Origin: Cryptomeria japonica
Lineage: Eukaryota; Streptophyta; Pinopsida; Cupressales; Cupressaceae
DNA length: 64,000 nt
Assembly (NCBI RefSeq): GCF_030272615.1
Contig: NC_081414.1
Location: 809,823,069-809,887,068, forward strand
Direction: 5' to 3'
Both the position numbers and the translations under genes were made by a program. This document shows, piece by piece, positions 8,942 through 21,044 of this stretch (its first letter is position 1; every line of letters begins with the position of its first letter). The notes beneath the pieces were generated by a model. The model ran no database searches. It saw nothing but the letters and a program-made list of their open reading frames with translations, and was not told the DNA's origin.

Positions 8942-11900
8942 ATGGCATCTTCATCTTCCGCACCTGACTTTATTGCAAACCCTATTATGGTAGAAAACAT
9001 TAAGTGCCCTAGACCCATGTTTAAAATCATTCCTAAGATTGCTAAGCAAGATGATTCCATTAGAGCCTTTTCTAAGATTCCGAAGGGAGTTACTTTTGTC
9101 GAAGACCCGAGGATTTATATTCACTGCAACATAGATAATTTAGGGTTTGGTGATTTGAAAAACATGTACAAAGATGTTATAACTGATGAACAAGGTATAG
9201 TCAAGCCAGAGCATAAGATTGTTAAGGATTTAGGATTTGTTGAAATTCTGGACATTCCTAAATTTTTGGATGAAATAGTTCATCTTGTACTAAGCAGAGT
9301 TCATGGGGAGTTTATGTGGCTAGATTCTATTTTTAAAATCACTAAGGAAGCAATCAAGGCAGTTACTGATTTACCCTCAACTGGTACTAGGCCCAACAAA
9401 AAGAAGAAGATACCAAACAAGGGTGTTATGGACCTAACCGGAGCTACATCTGACAACATATCTCTTAGGGTTAGTGACATTACTGATGCAAATGTGAAAT
9501 ATGTGAGCATGGTATTTGGTTACAGAGTTACTCATGCAAATAGGCTAAATTCTATTTCTAGTTTATGTATTCATAGTGCATATGAGATAGTTAAGAACAA
9601 TATAAGGATTGATATCTGTGAATGGATTAAGGATGAACTGCTAGATAACTTGAAAAAGATTAAGGGTGATAAGAAGGGAACATTCCATTTTGGGAATCTA
9701 CTTGTGTGTTTAATGCTTTACTTCACAAAGGAGATACCCGAAATTGGTCACAAGGACTTTGCATATGACATCCCAATAGGTAGACAGATCATGGAAGCTA
9801 TTACCGGCATTGGTGCTAATAGTGATAACATTGTAGCAAACTACTTCAAAAAATTCCAAACCAAAATGAAGGCTAGAGAAAGGATTCCACAGAGCATTGT
9901 GGATAAGTATGGCAAACAATTTGTTTTTGTAATCAAAAGAGATGAAACATGGATGAAAGTTGTTACTCCTAGAACCATTTGGATAATTGAGATGGGATAT
10001 GAAGTAGACTTGAATATTCTTGAGGCTTATGGTAAGCCACTTTTTGATGCACCAAGGGAACCTTTTGAATAAATTTTTGGAAATGCTGATACTATTGAGA
10101 GTGCTATTTCATTGCAGAAGCAGAGAAAAAGAAGAGAAAAATTCATGAGAGATGCATCCAAATTTGTCAAGAAAGTTAAAGAAAATGTAATAAACGTAAG
10201 TGGTATTTCTGCTAGTGAACTGGAAGGACTAGAACCGGTAGCTCATGTTTCACTGGTTGTCACTTCTTTGTATACAGACATTGGTAAGGTAGCAGATTCA
10301 AAAGAGTTGAAAGGAAGAAGAGGAAACCTTCACCGGTACCTCCTCCATCTCGTAAAAGAACAAGAACATTAAGGAAGAAGCAACAGGTTGTAAGAGAGCC
10401 CAAGAAGAAATTAACTCCAAAGAAGAAACAACAACCTAATGCACCAGATACCCTTACACCGGAGGAATTGATCAATGAAATAACACAAGAAGGCAATCTT
10501 AGTAATGTGAATAAATTTTATCATTCTTTCAAGGATTCTGACAAGGAGACAATAGAGGAAAGCATTATTTTGCATCTTGATATCTACAAGAAATTTTTGA
10601 TTGGGGTTGTATACGATCTGCCAAATGACTTATACATAAGATTAGAGGCTAAAAGAATGTCAGTGATGGAATTGGATAAAAATTTAAAGGTTGAAGCATT
10701 GTTGGCAGTTCACCCTGTTAATTTCAGGGAAGAGATTGATAAACTGATTGCTGAAGCCAGCCGGTCATTTTTTGTGAGTGGTCACTGATAGGTTAGTCTA
10801 ATGGTTGGGAGAGTGAAAGAAATAGTAGATGAAACCACAGACAAATGGGACATATTTTTTATAGAAAAAGAAAAGAAAGAAGAAAGGGATAGACAAAAAA
10901 TGGATGTCTTTTGCAAAGGTATATCAGAAAGATATAAGTAAAGGTAAAATTGGTAGTGTACCTATTATAAAGGTCAAAGATAACCTTTCTCCACTAGCAT
11001 AGGACACCCCACCAATAACTTCAGGGACACCAATACATACAGACAATCAACTAGATAAGGAGGCTGAATAAATAACACATGATGATACTAATCCAAAATC
11101 AGAAATTATTTTTACCATGAATGTAGATACACATGATTTTAATATTGTTATGGATAAAGAGATTACAGAGGTTAAGACAATTGATGCTATGAATGTTGAG
11201 ATCTCCGAGTCACCGATTAACACTGCTGACTCTCAAAACATTGAAATACTGGTGGAAGCTAAGATGCTTGACACTGAGAAACTAGAAGAAGAAGAGGTAC
11301 ATACACAAAGTGAGAAACCAGTAGCAACTGTAATAAATGATGGTAACAAAGAAGAAATTGTTAAGGTAATTGGTCTAGTGTCTGAGGAAAAGAAAGTTAT
11401 TGCAGAACCGAGCACATCCACTACAGATTTCAGATCTACAAATGTAACAAATGTTCTTTTAAATTCAGTTAAGAGGATCACAGATTGCAATGCCTTAGCA
11501 TTGAAGGCTATTGATGATACATTGCCTATTTTGAAAATGATTGCACCAGCATGTAAGATAGATCATATTGATGGTTCTTTGGGTAAATTGGATGCATTGT
11601 CCAAATTTATTGCTTCAAATGATCTAACTGTAGATAAGGTTAATGAAGAAACTAATAAGGAAAGGGTGAATAAATAAAAAGGTGAATTCTTTGACAAAAC
11701 TATCAAGGACTGTACTGAGCATATTGATTCCTTATTACTGGTACTTATTTCAACAATTTTGGAATATAAGGATTTGTATAAAGAATCTTGCAAGCCTCAC
11801 CACTTGACTGAAGACATTGATTAGGAAATTAAGAAAACACAAAAGGAGATAGATGACATAGAAGATAATATGATAGGTTCTTCGAAACTTACCTCAGTTT

Positions 11901-12204
11901 CTGAACAAGAAATGACAATTTTTGAAGAAAAGATTGAGAATTCAGAAAAGAAAAAGAAAGGATAAGGTTGAAGGCCCAGGAATTGAAAAACAAACTTGGT
12001 CTTAGATTGGACATCCTTATAACTCAACGAGTTGAGCTATCTAAAGAACCAATTCAAGGAGACCAATCACCAGAGAAAGAGATGCATTATCTAACTGACA
12101 TGATCCAGCAGACCGAAACCATTATTTTTGACAGTAATAAATTCATGCAAAGCCTGAATCTAATTTTGGCGGATATCTTTCAAATTGTACACAACTGGTT
12201 ATAG
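8942..12204 (+). pseudogene. Element C ORF2: long protein of unknown family
   Basis: The first 376 codons (8942-10072) are intact and start MASSSSAPDF. The frame continues past a TAA into a further 100 codons, then shifts by one base near 10300 into a very basic stretch (about 10310-10440, many Lys and Arg, nuclear-signal-like) and an alpha-helical region to 10788. Acidic and coiled-coil segments follow (11117-11677, 11700-12204) with further breaks. No catalytic motif of protease, polymerase or integrase is present. The segment around residues 160-220 (KGVMDLTGATSDN…) matches a segment of element D near 30985-31145, so ORF2 is a conserved gene of this family. Function is unknown. Its pattern faintly recalls plant transposon-associated N-terminal domains, which I cannot confirm. 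Confidence 0.65.
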
Positions 12205-12264
12205 GCTATGAGGTAGAATTTTGTACTCTTTGATTCCTTTTTGACATCCTTTGTCATTGATGCC

Positions 12265-12274
12265 AAAGGGGGAG
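12265..12274 (+). other. Upstream polypurine tract of element C
   Basis: AAAGGGGGAG, preceded by TTTGTCATTGATGCC. The same tract with a similar left flank occurs at 33675 in element D, so its conservation suggests a second plus-strand primer. Confidence 0.55.
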
Positions 12275-12405
12275 TAGTATGAAGAAAAATGTATGGAGGA
12301 AAATGCATAGAAGAAATCACTTTCTCAAGGGGAGCACATGTTTTTTCGGACTTCATTTTTTGATAACAGTTTTGGATTTTTCTCATGAGTGTTGCCATCA
12401 ATGCC

Positions 12406-12417
12406 AAAGGGGGAGAT
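12406..12417 (+). other. Polypurine tract of element C
   Basis: AAAGGGGGAGAT immediately precedes the 3' LTR, the expected place for plus-strand DNA priming. Confidence 0.8.
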
Positions 12418-13266
12418 TGTTGGCATTCTACACTCACATGAGAATGGTTGATGTTTTCATTGATGGAAACCAACTAGTAACAAGATTCTATACGTTCACC
12501 GACAACATAGACATCATCTACCGACACTGGCAGACACAACAAGTTCATTCATCGGAATCTAGTTTACATCGGCAAAAAATCATACTGGCACTCAAGCCGA
12601 CATAAGACAAGTTTTATTTATATGAATTGTATTGTAATGTAATTAATTATCTGTAAGACGACATGCTGTATTGTAAAGACTCATATATGTATGAGATCTT
12701 ATAGGTCATTTTGATATGCGATAGTGTGATAGAATGGAGAATAGTAAATAGAATGTATAGGTGATTTTGTAATAAGGCAGATAGATAATGTGAGAGAATA
12801 TCATTCGCTGTTAAGGTTTTTGGTTAAGGTTTCTAACTGAGCTTAAACCGGTATTGAATCAAGCATTGCAAATGCTATTTTGAGCAGTACATTGTCTTGG
12901 ATTTAGTTATCCATTTTGTAGTCAGTGAAACTCTTTCATTGAGCAGTGAGCTCTAGGTTGTTGACCTTCCTGCATGTGCAGGCCCCTATTGTAAGTAATA
13001 TTTATTCATATTGGCCAGTGAGTAAATATTGTGGGTCACAAATCCCATCGAGGTTTTTCCCTTACTGGATTTTCTCACCAAAATATCTTGTGTTCTGATG
13101 TGCATTTATGTTGTCTCTGTTATTTCTCTTTGCTGCATTATTACTTGTTTACTGGTACATTAATTTGGGTTGCAAAGTTATAAATAAGTTCAAATATTCC
13201 ACCAACCAGTTAAACATTGATTCACCCCCCCTATCAGTGTCTTTGGGGATGTCATTGCATCTAATA
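12418..13266 (+). repeat. 3' LTR of element C
   Basis: 849 bp from TGTTGG to CTAATA. The terminal CA has become TA relative to the 5' copy. The GATAA duplication follows directly. Confidence 0.9.
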
Positions 13267-13271
13267 GATAA

Positions 13272-15299
13272 TATAGAAGAAGCTAATTTAAAAAAATATT
13301 AATGTGTTAAATGAATAAGAAGAAATAATATACACCTTTCTATAGTGAAAAGTAGCTAAAACCTTAAATGAAGATTACAAGAGATTGCTTGTGTGCCTTA
13401 CAATAGAAAACAATATTAGGACACGAAATATAGATAATTTAATATCACAAGTGATAAATGCTACATTATGCAATTATTTTGGGTACACAAAATACTTAAA
13501 TAGTTTTTTAGAGTGTTCTTTCCATTTAAAGAAATGTAATGTACTTTATTGAGAGATCTACCAAATAAAACCATGTATAGGATTTCATCTAAAAGGATGT
13601 TTAATCATGAAAAAATGATGCGAAACCAATGATGCAAGTTCTATTTGTCTATATGAATATAATCACTAAAATGTAGCACCCATTTTTTATTGAAGTACAA
13701 CATAGACATAATGTTTCAAAAAAGAATGTGACAATATCAAAAACATACTAGTAGGTTATTGTACCATCGATTCCTAAGCATGTAAAAACTATGAGAAATG
13801 ATATATCCATTAGGAAAACCAAGTTATTTGTCACTTGTTCAACATATTATTTTAAAATTATGGTTTTTCATTCCAATTGTTTGTCCTGCAATGTTTTTTC
13901 TTTAACTTCTCTGCTAAGTATAAGGGAAAGAAACTCAAAAAAAGTTATACAATAAATAAGGTTATTAAGAATAATGTAATACTTGTTTAACATATTAAAA
14001 TGTAGGAAAATGGAGTCTTACCTTTCAATACAAACTAGGGAAATAGAGCCTAACCTTTGAATGTCATAACCTTGTTAAGATCTAGTTTCATTACACATGT
14101 AATACCTTGATTTGTGGAACAAAAACTGATTTTAATTAAGAGTGTAATAAGAATTGTAGACAAAATAGATAGAATATGTAATATATCACATACTTTAACA
14201 ACATATTAAGAACCCTTCAACCTTTCTCACAACACACAAAAACTAGTAGAAAATTTGAAACATATATAAAATGCTATTCTAAATCATTTTCTTTCTCTTA
14301 TTCATGCTTGATTCAAGCTTATATTGCATTTTTATAGAGTTGGGAAGAATTTAATAAACCCCTAGAAGTTTAAAAGACTCAGAAACATATGAGGAAATAA
14401 AAGAGTTAGAACATCTTGAGATATCATATTTTAGCTCGAGATAAATGACCACCTATAAAAAAAAGGTGGTAACAAAACCACCCAATACTTTCAAAGAAAA
14501 TCTTGTATTTTCAAAAAATGTACAAACAAAAACTATATTGTAAGTGCACCTAGACTAAGTAAGAAAATATTTATAGTATGGAATTGTCACAATCTAAAAA
14601 ATGTTGATACAATTAGAGAGTCTTGATTTCAATAATCAAATGTATATGCAATTATGGATAATAGTTGTAAAAATGATTTGCAATAGCCAAAAAGTTGTAA
14701 TGTCATACAATGTTTCATGTCAATAAGAGTATAACATATATATATCCAATATAATGATATAGGCTTTCCAAAAACCATATGGACATAAAATGTCACATAT
14801 CTATAATACAAAACATATGCTCAAAAATACCATATAGGCATATGACAAAGGCCCCTAGTCTACTATTTTTGCACTAGCATGAGGAAATAGACCATGAGTT
14901 TCCTTTGATTGTCAAGAGAATGGAGATGTATGTGATGTTGTCTTCTTTCAAATTTGCTCACTAGTCCCCCTATATAGATTTATCTAGAGCTCCAATTGAT
15001 ACAATAAAAAGTACAGACATCAATGTATAATAAATTACTTACCACATATATATAATAATGATGTTCATCCACAATGGGGGCCAATTCATGATCAGGAGTG
15101 ACAAGGCCCTACAACAAGAATTAAGATAATAATTAAACTACATATGAGTATCATTAAATTTTTTAATAATAGACCATTAAAAGAACAAGTGAAATTTACT
15201 AATTTTTTGGTGTTCAAAATTAGGACTTCAACATCTTAATTGATAAAGCCACTAATTTCACTTGACCACCTTATATCAATAAGGGAATTGAACTTGATT
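13272..15299. other. Anonymous AT-rich sequence
   Basis: About 2 kb without a convincing ORF, tandem array or recognisable element. Short frames are at chance level. It separates elements C and B and may be very old, unrecognisable repeat DNA. Confidence 0.5.
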
Positions 15300-15304
15300 G
15301 ATCC

Positions 15305-16092
15305 TATTTATGGTGAAAAGTGCATAAACAACAATATTGAAAGACTAAATGAATTCAACCACAAAACCCTAGCCTAACAACAACAGAGATCCACCATAAC
15401 ATATGAAGACTACCTAAGACAATGCAAATCAAATGAAATCACAAAGATTATACCATCACATGTCCAATAGGGTTTTGATCTCCATTCTTCCTATCTCCAT
15501 TGATCTTGCTTGATATATTTTCTCTCAGATTTCATGTGTGCACAAGAGCTCAACAAAGAACGGAAATGTGGTTGCAAGTAGGATCGCATATGAAAGTCCA
15601 AAGGCGTAGTGTAGTCAAGTAATCATCGGGTAGTCAGGGTTTGATAATGAAGGAAGCATCTCCTTATATAGAAGACACTATAAGAAATGGAGGGATAAGA
15701 TTGAGAGGTGTAAAAGATAAATGGTCGGCTATGATTAAAGGGTAGGTAGAGGAAATAAGAAAATAATGATAGGGTAGGTAGTGTAGGATTAAAGAGATGA
15801 ATGACATGTGTCATAGGTAGAAAAGGTTAATGAATTAATTAAATAAATAAAGATTTATTTAATTAATAGAAGAAGTGGGATCAATTAAATAAATAAGATA
15901 TTTATTTAATTAAAGAAAAGGGATAATTTAAATAAATAAAGGTATTTATTTAAATGAGAAATAAGGCTAGAAGAGGATAAATGAATTAATTAAATAAAGA
16001 AAGATTTATTCAATTAATAGAAGAATTAGGCTCAAGTAATTAAATAAATAAAATATTTATTTAATTAGACTGGACAATTTTAGGTGTCTACA
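15305..16092 (-). repeat. 3' LTR of element B
   Basis: 788 bp ending GTGTCTACA. By eye it differs from the 5' LTR at about two dozen positions (near 3 percent). The first base pair is TA instead of TG. The stretch 15830-16075 contains several near-palindromic AT units built from TTAATTAAATAAATA and TATTTATTTAATT, which could fold in the transcript. Confidence 0.92.
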
Positions 16093-16106
16093 TTTTGCCC
16101 CTCTTT
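16093..16106 (-). other. Polypurine tract of element B
   Basis: On the minus strand AAAGAGGGGCAAAA directly precedes the LTR start TGTAGACACC. Confidence 0.75.
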
Positions 16107-16318
16107 GAGACAATGCAACTTGTCGCGTTGTTTCAAATAAGATAAGATGAACTGATACAAAGTTGCCCCAAGATGGGAATGATATGCCCCCTCGAGAGAT
16201 TGGATGAATATGTCTGAAAAGATCACAAACAATCTTTTGATAAGAAATAAAGGGTAGAATGGACTGACCGGATAAAGTGACAGAGTCACGGGATAAAGAA
16301 GACTGACTCAGGAGATGA

Positions 16319-16481
16319 GGGCTAGGGCTAGGGCTAGGGCAGTCTATAAAATAGACCATGAGGGGAATACATCCTCATTGTCATCCACACATCTAAGAGA
16401 TCAGAGTGCAGAGAGAGAATAGAGAAGCAGCAGTCAGCAACAATGGCTTTGATTCATAGATTCGACCGCATTCGCCAATTT
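16319..16481 (+). promoter_or_regulatory. Antisense promoter and short leader exon candidate
   Basis: A run of four GGGCTA-type units (16319-16340) is followed by TATAAAATA at 16345-16353. An ATG 90 bp further on (16443) opens a short 38-codon frame beginning MALIHRFDRIR. This lies upstream of, and on the same strand as, the plant-mobile-domain pseudogene. It is therefore a plausible promoter and first exon for that antisense gene. No transcript evidence is available here and the splice donor is not clear. Confidence 0.4.
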
Positions 16482-16549
16482 CAGAGGCTAGCAGATGCAG
16501 GAGAATCGATAAGTACCACAAAACCTCCTTGTACTTTTCGCAATAAATG

Positions 16550-16900
16550 TTGTCATTAATGCATGTTAGGTGGCACAAAAAATGCATTTTAGGAATGTCA
16601 AACAAGGTTGAAAAATGCTTAGACACATCTGTACTGGTGCCAGGCATGTTTGGGTTAGCTAGGTGCATCTGTGTTTGTGTCAGGAGTGTCTACAAACAAA
16701 AATGCGTCTATGTCAAATGCGAGCGCGTCTACATTGTGCAGGCACGTTTGTGCTATGTGGGAATGTCTGTGTAGAGCAGGCACGTTTGTGCTGAGCAGAG
16801 GCACATCTATGTATTTTAGGTGCGTCTATGTAGAGCAGGTGCATTTGTGCAATATGTAAATGCATTTATGTCATGAAGGTGCGTTGGTGTCTTCAAGGCC
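16550..16900 (+). repeat. Degenerate short repeat AAATGCGTCTATG
   Basis: Many imperfect copies of a 10-15 bp motif related to AAATGCGTCTATG and GCACGTTTGTGC are packed here. The complementary motif (CAGACGCATTT) is repeated in the leader of the same element at 25620-25830 and 27010-27190. Confidence 0.6.
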
Positions 16901-16984
16901 AAATCAGCAATTCTGTGATGAACATACATTGTCGATTGGATAAACTGCTGAGAGGATATACTCAAGTAGGTCCTCTAGGGAAGA

Positions 16985-17370
16985 ATAGGATAGATCGAGG
17001 CACTTTGTGATGAATAGGGAGTACCAAGACAGAGTACTTTGTGATGAACAAGGAGTACAAATATGAGCAGCACTTTGTGATGAACAAGGAGTGCAATTAT
17101 GAGCAGCACTTTGTGATGAAAAGGGAGTGCAAAAACACGTAGTACTTTGTGATGAATAGGGAGTACCACTAGGATAAATAGCAACACTTTGTGATGAATA
17201 GTGAGTGTCACTAGGATAAATAGCAACACTTTGTGATGAATAGTGAGTGTCACTAGGATAGAGCGCCATATGATAGATATAAGCACTAGGATAATAAGAA
17301 ACATTTTGTGATGAACAGTGAATGCCACTAGAATAGAAGCAACACTTTGTGATGAACAGTAAGTGTCACT
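16985..17370 (+). repeat. Tandem repeat CACTTTGTGATGAA, nine copies
   Basis: Nine copies of CACTTTGTGATGAA-NAG-GAGTG recur at mostly 36-42 bp spacing, with one longer gap of about 75 bp. Frames across it give repeated YSSQS-like peptides that are by-products of the repeat. Tandem arrays between pol and the 3' LTR are typical of Tat/Ogre-type elements. Confidence 0.8.
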
Positions 17371-17399
17371 TTGACTGACACAGCTGATTTGCTTGACTG

Positions 17400-19390
17400 C
17401 AGGAGTACCTACCTATACTGGAGTCACGGTAGAGATTCCTATCGACTTAGAGGTTACGACTAGAGCTGACATTTGAGGATAGAGCTGTGATTGAGGTTAT
17501 GGGTCTACGATTTATTCTGTATGTGCCTGAGTTTCGGGTGAACATGGGGTTGCTGACTACACTTGCTGAGAGATGGCACTCCGAGACATGCATGTTTCAT
17601 TTGTCGATGGGTGAGATGATAGTCACCTTGGAGGATGTATACAAGATACTGCAAATACCGATCGATGGGGAGTTGATTCCCTACGATCGAGATTGAGACA
17701 GGGATGCACTAAGAAGAGTGTTTCAGGATCTAGGACTAGAGAGATGAGGGCAGGACATGTCACCTGGGATACCATGATAGCGATAGGATTGGTGATACCA
17801 GCAGTGCTGGGAGGAGTGATCAGTGGGTTCCTGTGTCCAGATAGGGCAACACGAGGATTGGCTGTGGGCTGGGGGAGTACATTAGAGACACTGGTGACAC
17901 AACATACCAGATATGCCTAGGGACCGTGCGTGTTGGCACATTTGTACTTTGAGCTCCATTAGTTTGTATACCATGGATCCGTAGGATTGGGTTGCGGAGT
18001 GACTTTATTACAGGTATGGGCATATGAGCATCTGCCAGTGACCTGACCGATACATTTCAGAGGCAGGGGCCATGGATGCAGTTTTGTGCATCTATATGAT
18101 ATGATTACATCGCAACCACGAATCGAGAGACTGGAGCACTAGTGCAGGGTGTTTGAAGAGATTGACACTGTGGTATGGAGGTTGTATCGAGAGTGTGAGG
18201 AGTGGGAGGATGATGCAGTGGAGCTTCCATACACCTTCAGAAGTAGGTATCTGATTGGGCGGACACCCTATCTATTGGAGAGGCAGTTGGTGGATAGAGT
18301 GGGCAGGTAGTTTGGCAGGATTTAGTGGATGCCATAGGGTTCCGGGATGTATGCTCGGATAGTGAGGGATCAGGCACACTTCAAGCCATTGTTATCATAT
18401 GATCAGGCAATGATGCAACTAGTGGAGATGACTCCCTTGCCTTGGGATATGTGGCTAGAGATAGAGCATGTAGGGATGGATGTAGAGTATACTGCATATT
18501 GGGCTGAGCATCCATTTCCTCGACTGACAGATCCAAGTGAGCAGATAGATGGAGATGGCGGGGGGGGGGGGGTGTGAGGATGATGATGGAGATGGTTTGG
18601 GTAGAGGCTGACGGAGGAGGTGGGGTGTGATAGGGGAGAGGAGAGTGGCTCCATAGAGAGAGGGTGGAGAGGAGAGATAGGCTCAGGTGGTGAGAGGCCA
18701 AGGTGGTTTACCATTACAGGTGCTAGTAGCATAGGGTCCCAGGAATGTACAGGGATAGGGATGAGGATAGGGGTAGGGGCAGCCACATGAGTAGCCACAG
18801 GTATAGGCACGGGTACAGGGGCAGCCACAAGTACAAGGGAGCCATAGGTATAGGGGCAGCCACAGTTAGAGCCATAGGTACAAGGGGGAGGGGAGGAGGA
18901 GCAAGATGAGCTACTAGAGTTGAGGGAGATCTACTAAGGAGAAGCAGATGAGATCAAGGATCTCAAGTAGGAGAGGGATAGGCTTAGGAGACAGCTGCGG
19001 GATACTGAGCAGGAGAGGGATTAGGCTATCCAACACTATATAGAGGCTAAGACAACACTGAGGGTAGGGAGGCAGGCAACAGAGGACACAGGAGTTGGTT
19101 ATTCTTATGTTCTGTGAGCCAGGGAGGAGATAGGCTACTAGAGAGACCTATACTATGGGGCTATACCACCAGAGGAGTGGGCTAGGAGCTTCCATAGACC
19201 ATCATGGACAACGACGACCACTGGAGGGAGGGATAGGAGACAGGCATCTAGTGGTGGGGTTATGGGTCCCCCACCACCACTAGATAGAGGGGGTAGGAGG
19301 GATGATCCTAGGGCTGGTCCTTCTAAGGCTCATAATCCATCGAGGCCAGGCGGCTTTGAGGGAGGGAGTTCATCATAGCCTTAGAGGGCT
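17400..19390 (+). pseudogene. Plant mobile domain (PMD) gene carried antisense in element B
   Basis: Plus-strand frames reproduce the plant mobile domain of MAIN/MAIL proteins and many transposons: VNMGLLTTLAERWHSET, then FHLSMGEMIVTLEDV and LQIPIDGELI (17487-17690), a conserved LAHLYFELH and LLQVWAYEHLP (about 17935-18045), and a C-terminal half to about 18575. A Gly/Arg-rich linker follows, then a heptad-like tail (LRRQLRDTEQERD, about 18985-19025) and a Ser/Gly-rich end at about 19390. It is broken by frameshifts and many TAG stops, several obviously former CAG codons (for example the two near 18320). The sense strand of element B runs the other way. PMD proteins act in silencing and transposon biology; here the gene is dead. 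Confidence 0.8.
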
Positions 19391-20740
19391 CCCTATGTAT
19401 TAGCTTTGTACCATTTTGTATGATGATGTAGACACCTTCGGGTAATTGTAGCCATATGATTTTGACATCATTGTATCATGACACTTATGATTATAAGTAT
19501 ATATATGAGATGATTCATCTATGCGTGTGTATTTATGTGATGAGATGTTTCATGATGTATGTTTCGATGGGATGGTTATGATATGGATGCCAATATGTAC
19601 ATGATATAATGCAATATTTTTGTTCTTTTATGTTTTTAATATGTTATGCCAATGTGAATGTATGAAATGCAGATGAATATGATAATGCAAATAACTATTT
19701 ACATGATGAAAATGTAAGATGTGCTAACATGTGTTGTGTGTAGGATGTGATGAGATTGTGATATCTATATGTATGTATGAAATGCTTAATATGTGGTAAT
19801 GCAGGTGCAACTACATGAAATGCAAATGTTTTTGGCATGTCATTATACTCAATCATGTGATAGTAGGTTACACAGACTCTGGAAGGATGATGAAGGTCAA
19901 TCAAGAAAGGGGGATGAAAGATAGAAGATATAAAACTGAAAGAGCTTCTTGTGCATTATCATCATTGAGCTTTATTATGGCAAGTAGGTTATGACAATCG
20001 AGGCATATGTTCGATCCAGAAAGTCATTGTACCTATTTGCATGGAGATAAGACAGTCACAAACAAGGAATGCCCCAATTCATAGGTGACGATACCCCATC
20101 CTCGCCTTTCTAGTCAAATACATCCTGGAGATAGAATCTCTAGTCAGAGACATCCCAGAAAAGCTAAAAGACATGTCAACAAAAAAATAAAAATCAAAAG
20201 AAAACCAAGACTCAACACCAACATCCACTGTAGTCCTCAAGTTTAGTGTCTCTTGTCACTTGTATAAGTCTTATTTGATTTTGGTCACAATGTTTACATT
20301 CACAAAAGGATGGATAGCACTGAACCATAATGCTGTCTGAGTCTGTTGAAAGATTTGATTTGTTGAAGCCCATTGTTGCTATTGTGTCTCAACTGAAACT
20401 GACTGAATCCATGAAATTGATACTTTTTTGCAGAGAAGACGGAACTTTATTGCGAATTGGCGATGCAAATATTGTTTTATTGTGGATTGTGCATGGATAG
20501 ACTGAAGAAAAGTGGAAGAAAATGTACTCCTCGAAACATGTTATGCTCTTAGTTCCACACCCATCACTAGATGTAGGAATTTCCTTAGCCATAGATATGA
20601 TCTAATTTATTATGGATGGAAAGGGTGAAAAGGGGGTTATTATGAATGGCTAACCAAACTTAGGTAGATCAATAACAAGCCATGATGGGAATGGGTAAGT
20701 TTATTATGGATGAATAGGTTGTGAGTGTGTGCAAAGTGAA
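19391..20740. other. Element B 3' region without recognised gene
   Basis: AT-rich sequence between the mobile-domain pseudogene and the pol remnant. ATG- and TG-rich stretches at 19440-19760 have no clear periodicity. No convincing ORF was seen on either strand. Confidence 0.5.
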
Positions 20741-20859
20741 GGATGAAATGGAATCCTAAAGGAGGGAGGAACAATGTCTCTACGCATGGCACTGGTGACC
20801 TAGTTTTCACCATGGTACTTGCCCAGGGCGCCACCGAAGTGGTTTTCACCATTGGACGA

Positions 20860-21025
20860 AATTTTTTTTCTGTTTTTCAATTTTTTATTTTTTTTTGTGT
20901 CACAAGGCGCTTGTTTGCCAGGTTTTCACCAAGTAACAATTTTTTCTTTTTATGGTTTTTTTTGTGTTTTTTGAATTTTTTGATTTTTTTTTTTTGTATT
21001 TTTGTATTTTTTTTTTTTTTTTGAA
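20860..21025 (-). repeat. A-rich tract downstream of pol remnant
   Basis: On the minus strand, long A runs separated by single other bases follow soon after the integrase remnant stop. It is probably low-complexity expansion; a captured poly(A) tail is less likely. Confidence 0.6.
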
Positions 21026-21044
21026 TTAGGATACTCTGAAGAGC

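Larger units (their letters stand above)
6608..13271 (+). mobile_element. LTR retrotransposon C, complete non-autonomous, two genes
   Basis: Element 6613-13266 is flanked by the 5-bp duplication GATAA at 6608-6612 and 13267-13271. Both LTRs are 849 bp. Inside are an initiator-Met primer site, ORF1 (coiled coil plus four zinc knuckles), ORF2 (a long protein of unknown family) and two polypurine tracts. No protease, reverse transcriptase, RNase H or integrase motif was found, so movement would need enzymes in trans. Two AAAGGGGGAG tracts and the Gag-like ORF1 suggest descent from Sirevirus-type copia elements, where repeated polypurine tracts are known; this is inference. Element D is a relative. 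Confidence 0.9.

Noticed and set aside
16904-17328. Minus frames with repeated YSSQS and HHKVL peptides
   Set aside because: They are by-products of the 14-bp tandem repeat.
16985-17370. Repeat-spacer array that superficially resembles a CRISPR array
   Set aside because: Core and spacing vary, it lies inside a plant LTR retrotransposon, and no associated genes exist.
18381-18828. Pro/Ser-rich minus frames of 106 and 141 codons
   Set aside because: They are antisense to the Gly/Arg-rich linker of the mobile-domain pseudogene and reflect its composition.
19427-19436. TGTAGACACC, identical to the start of LTR B
   Set aside because: Only ten bases match; no LTR sequence follows, so it is probably coincidence.
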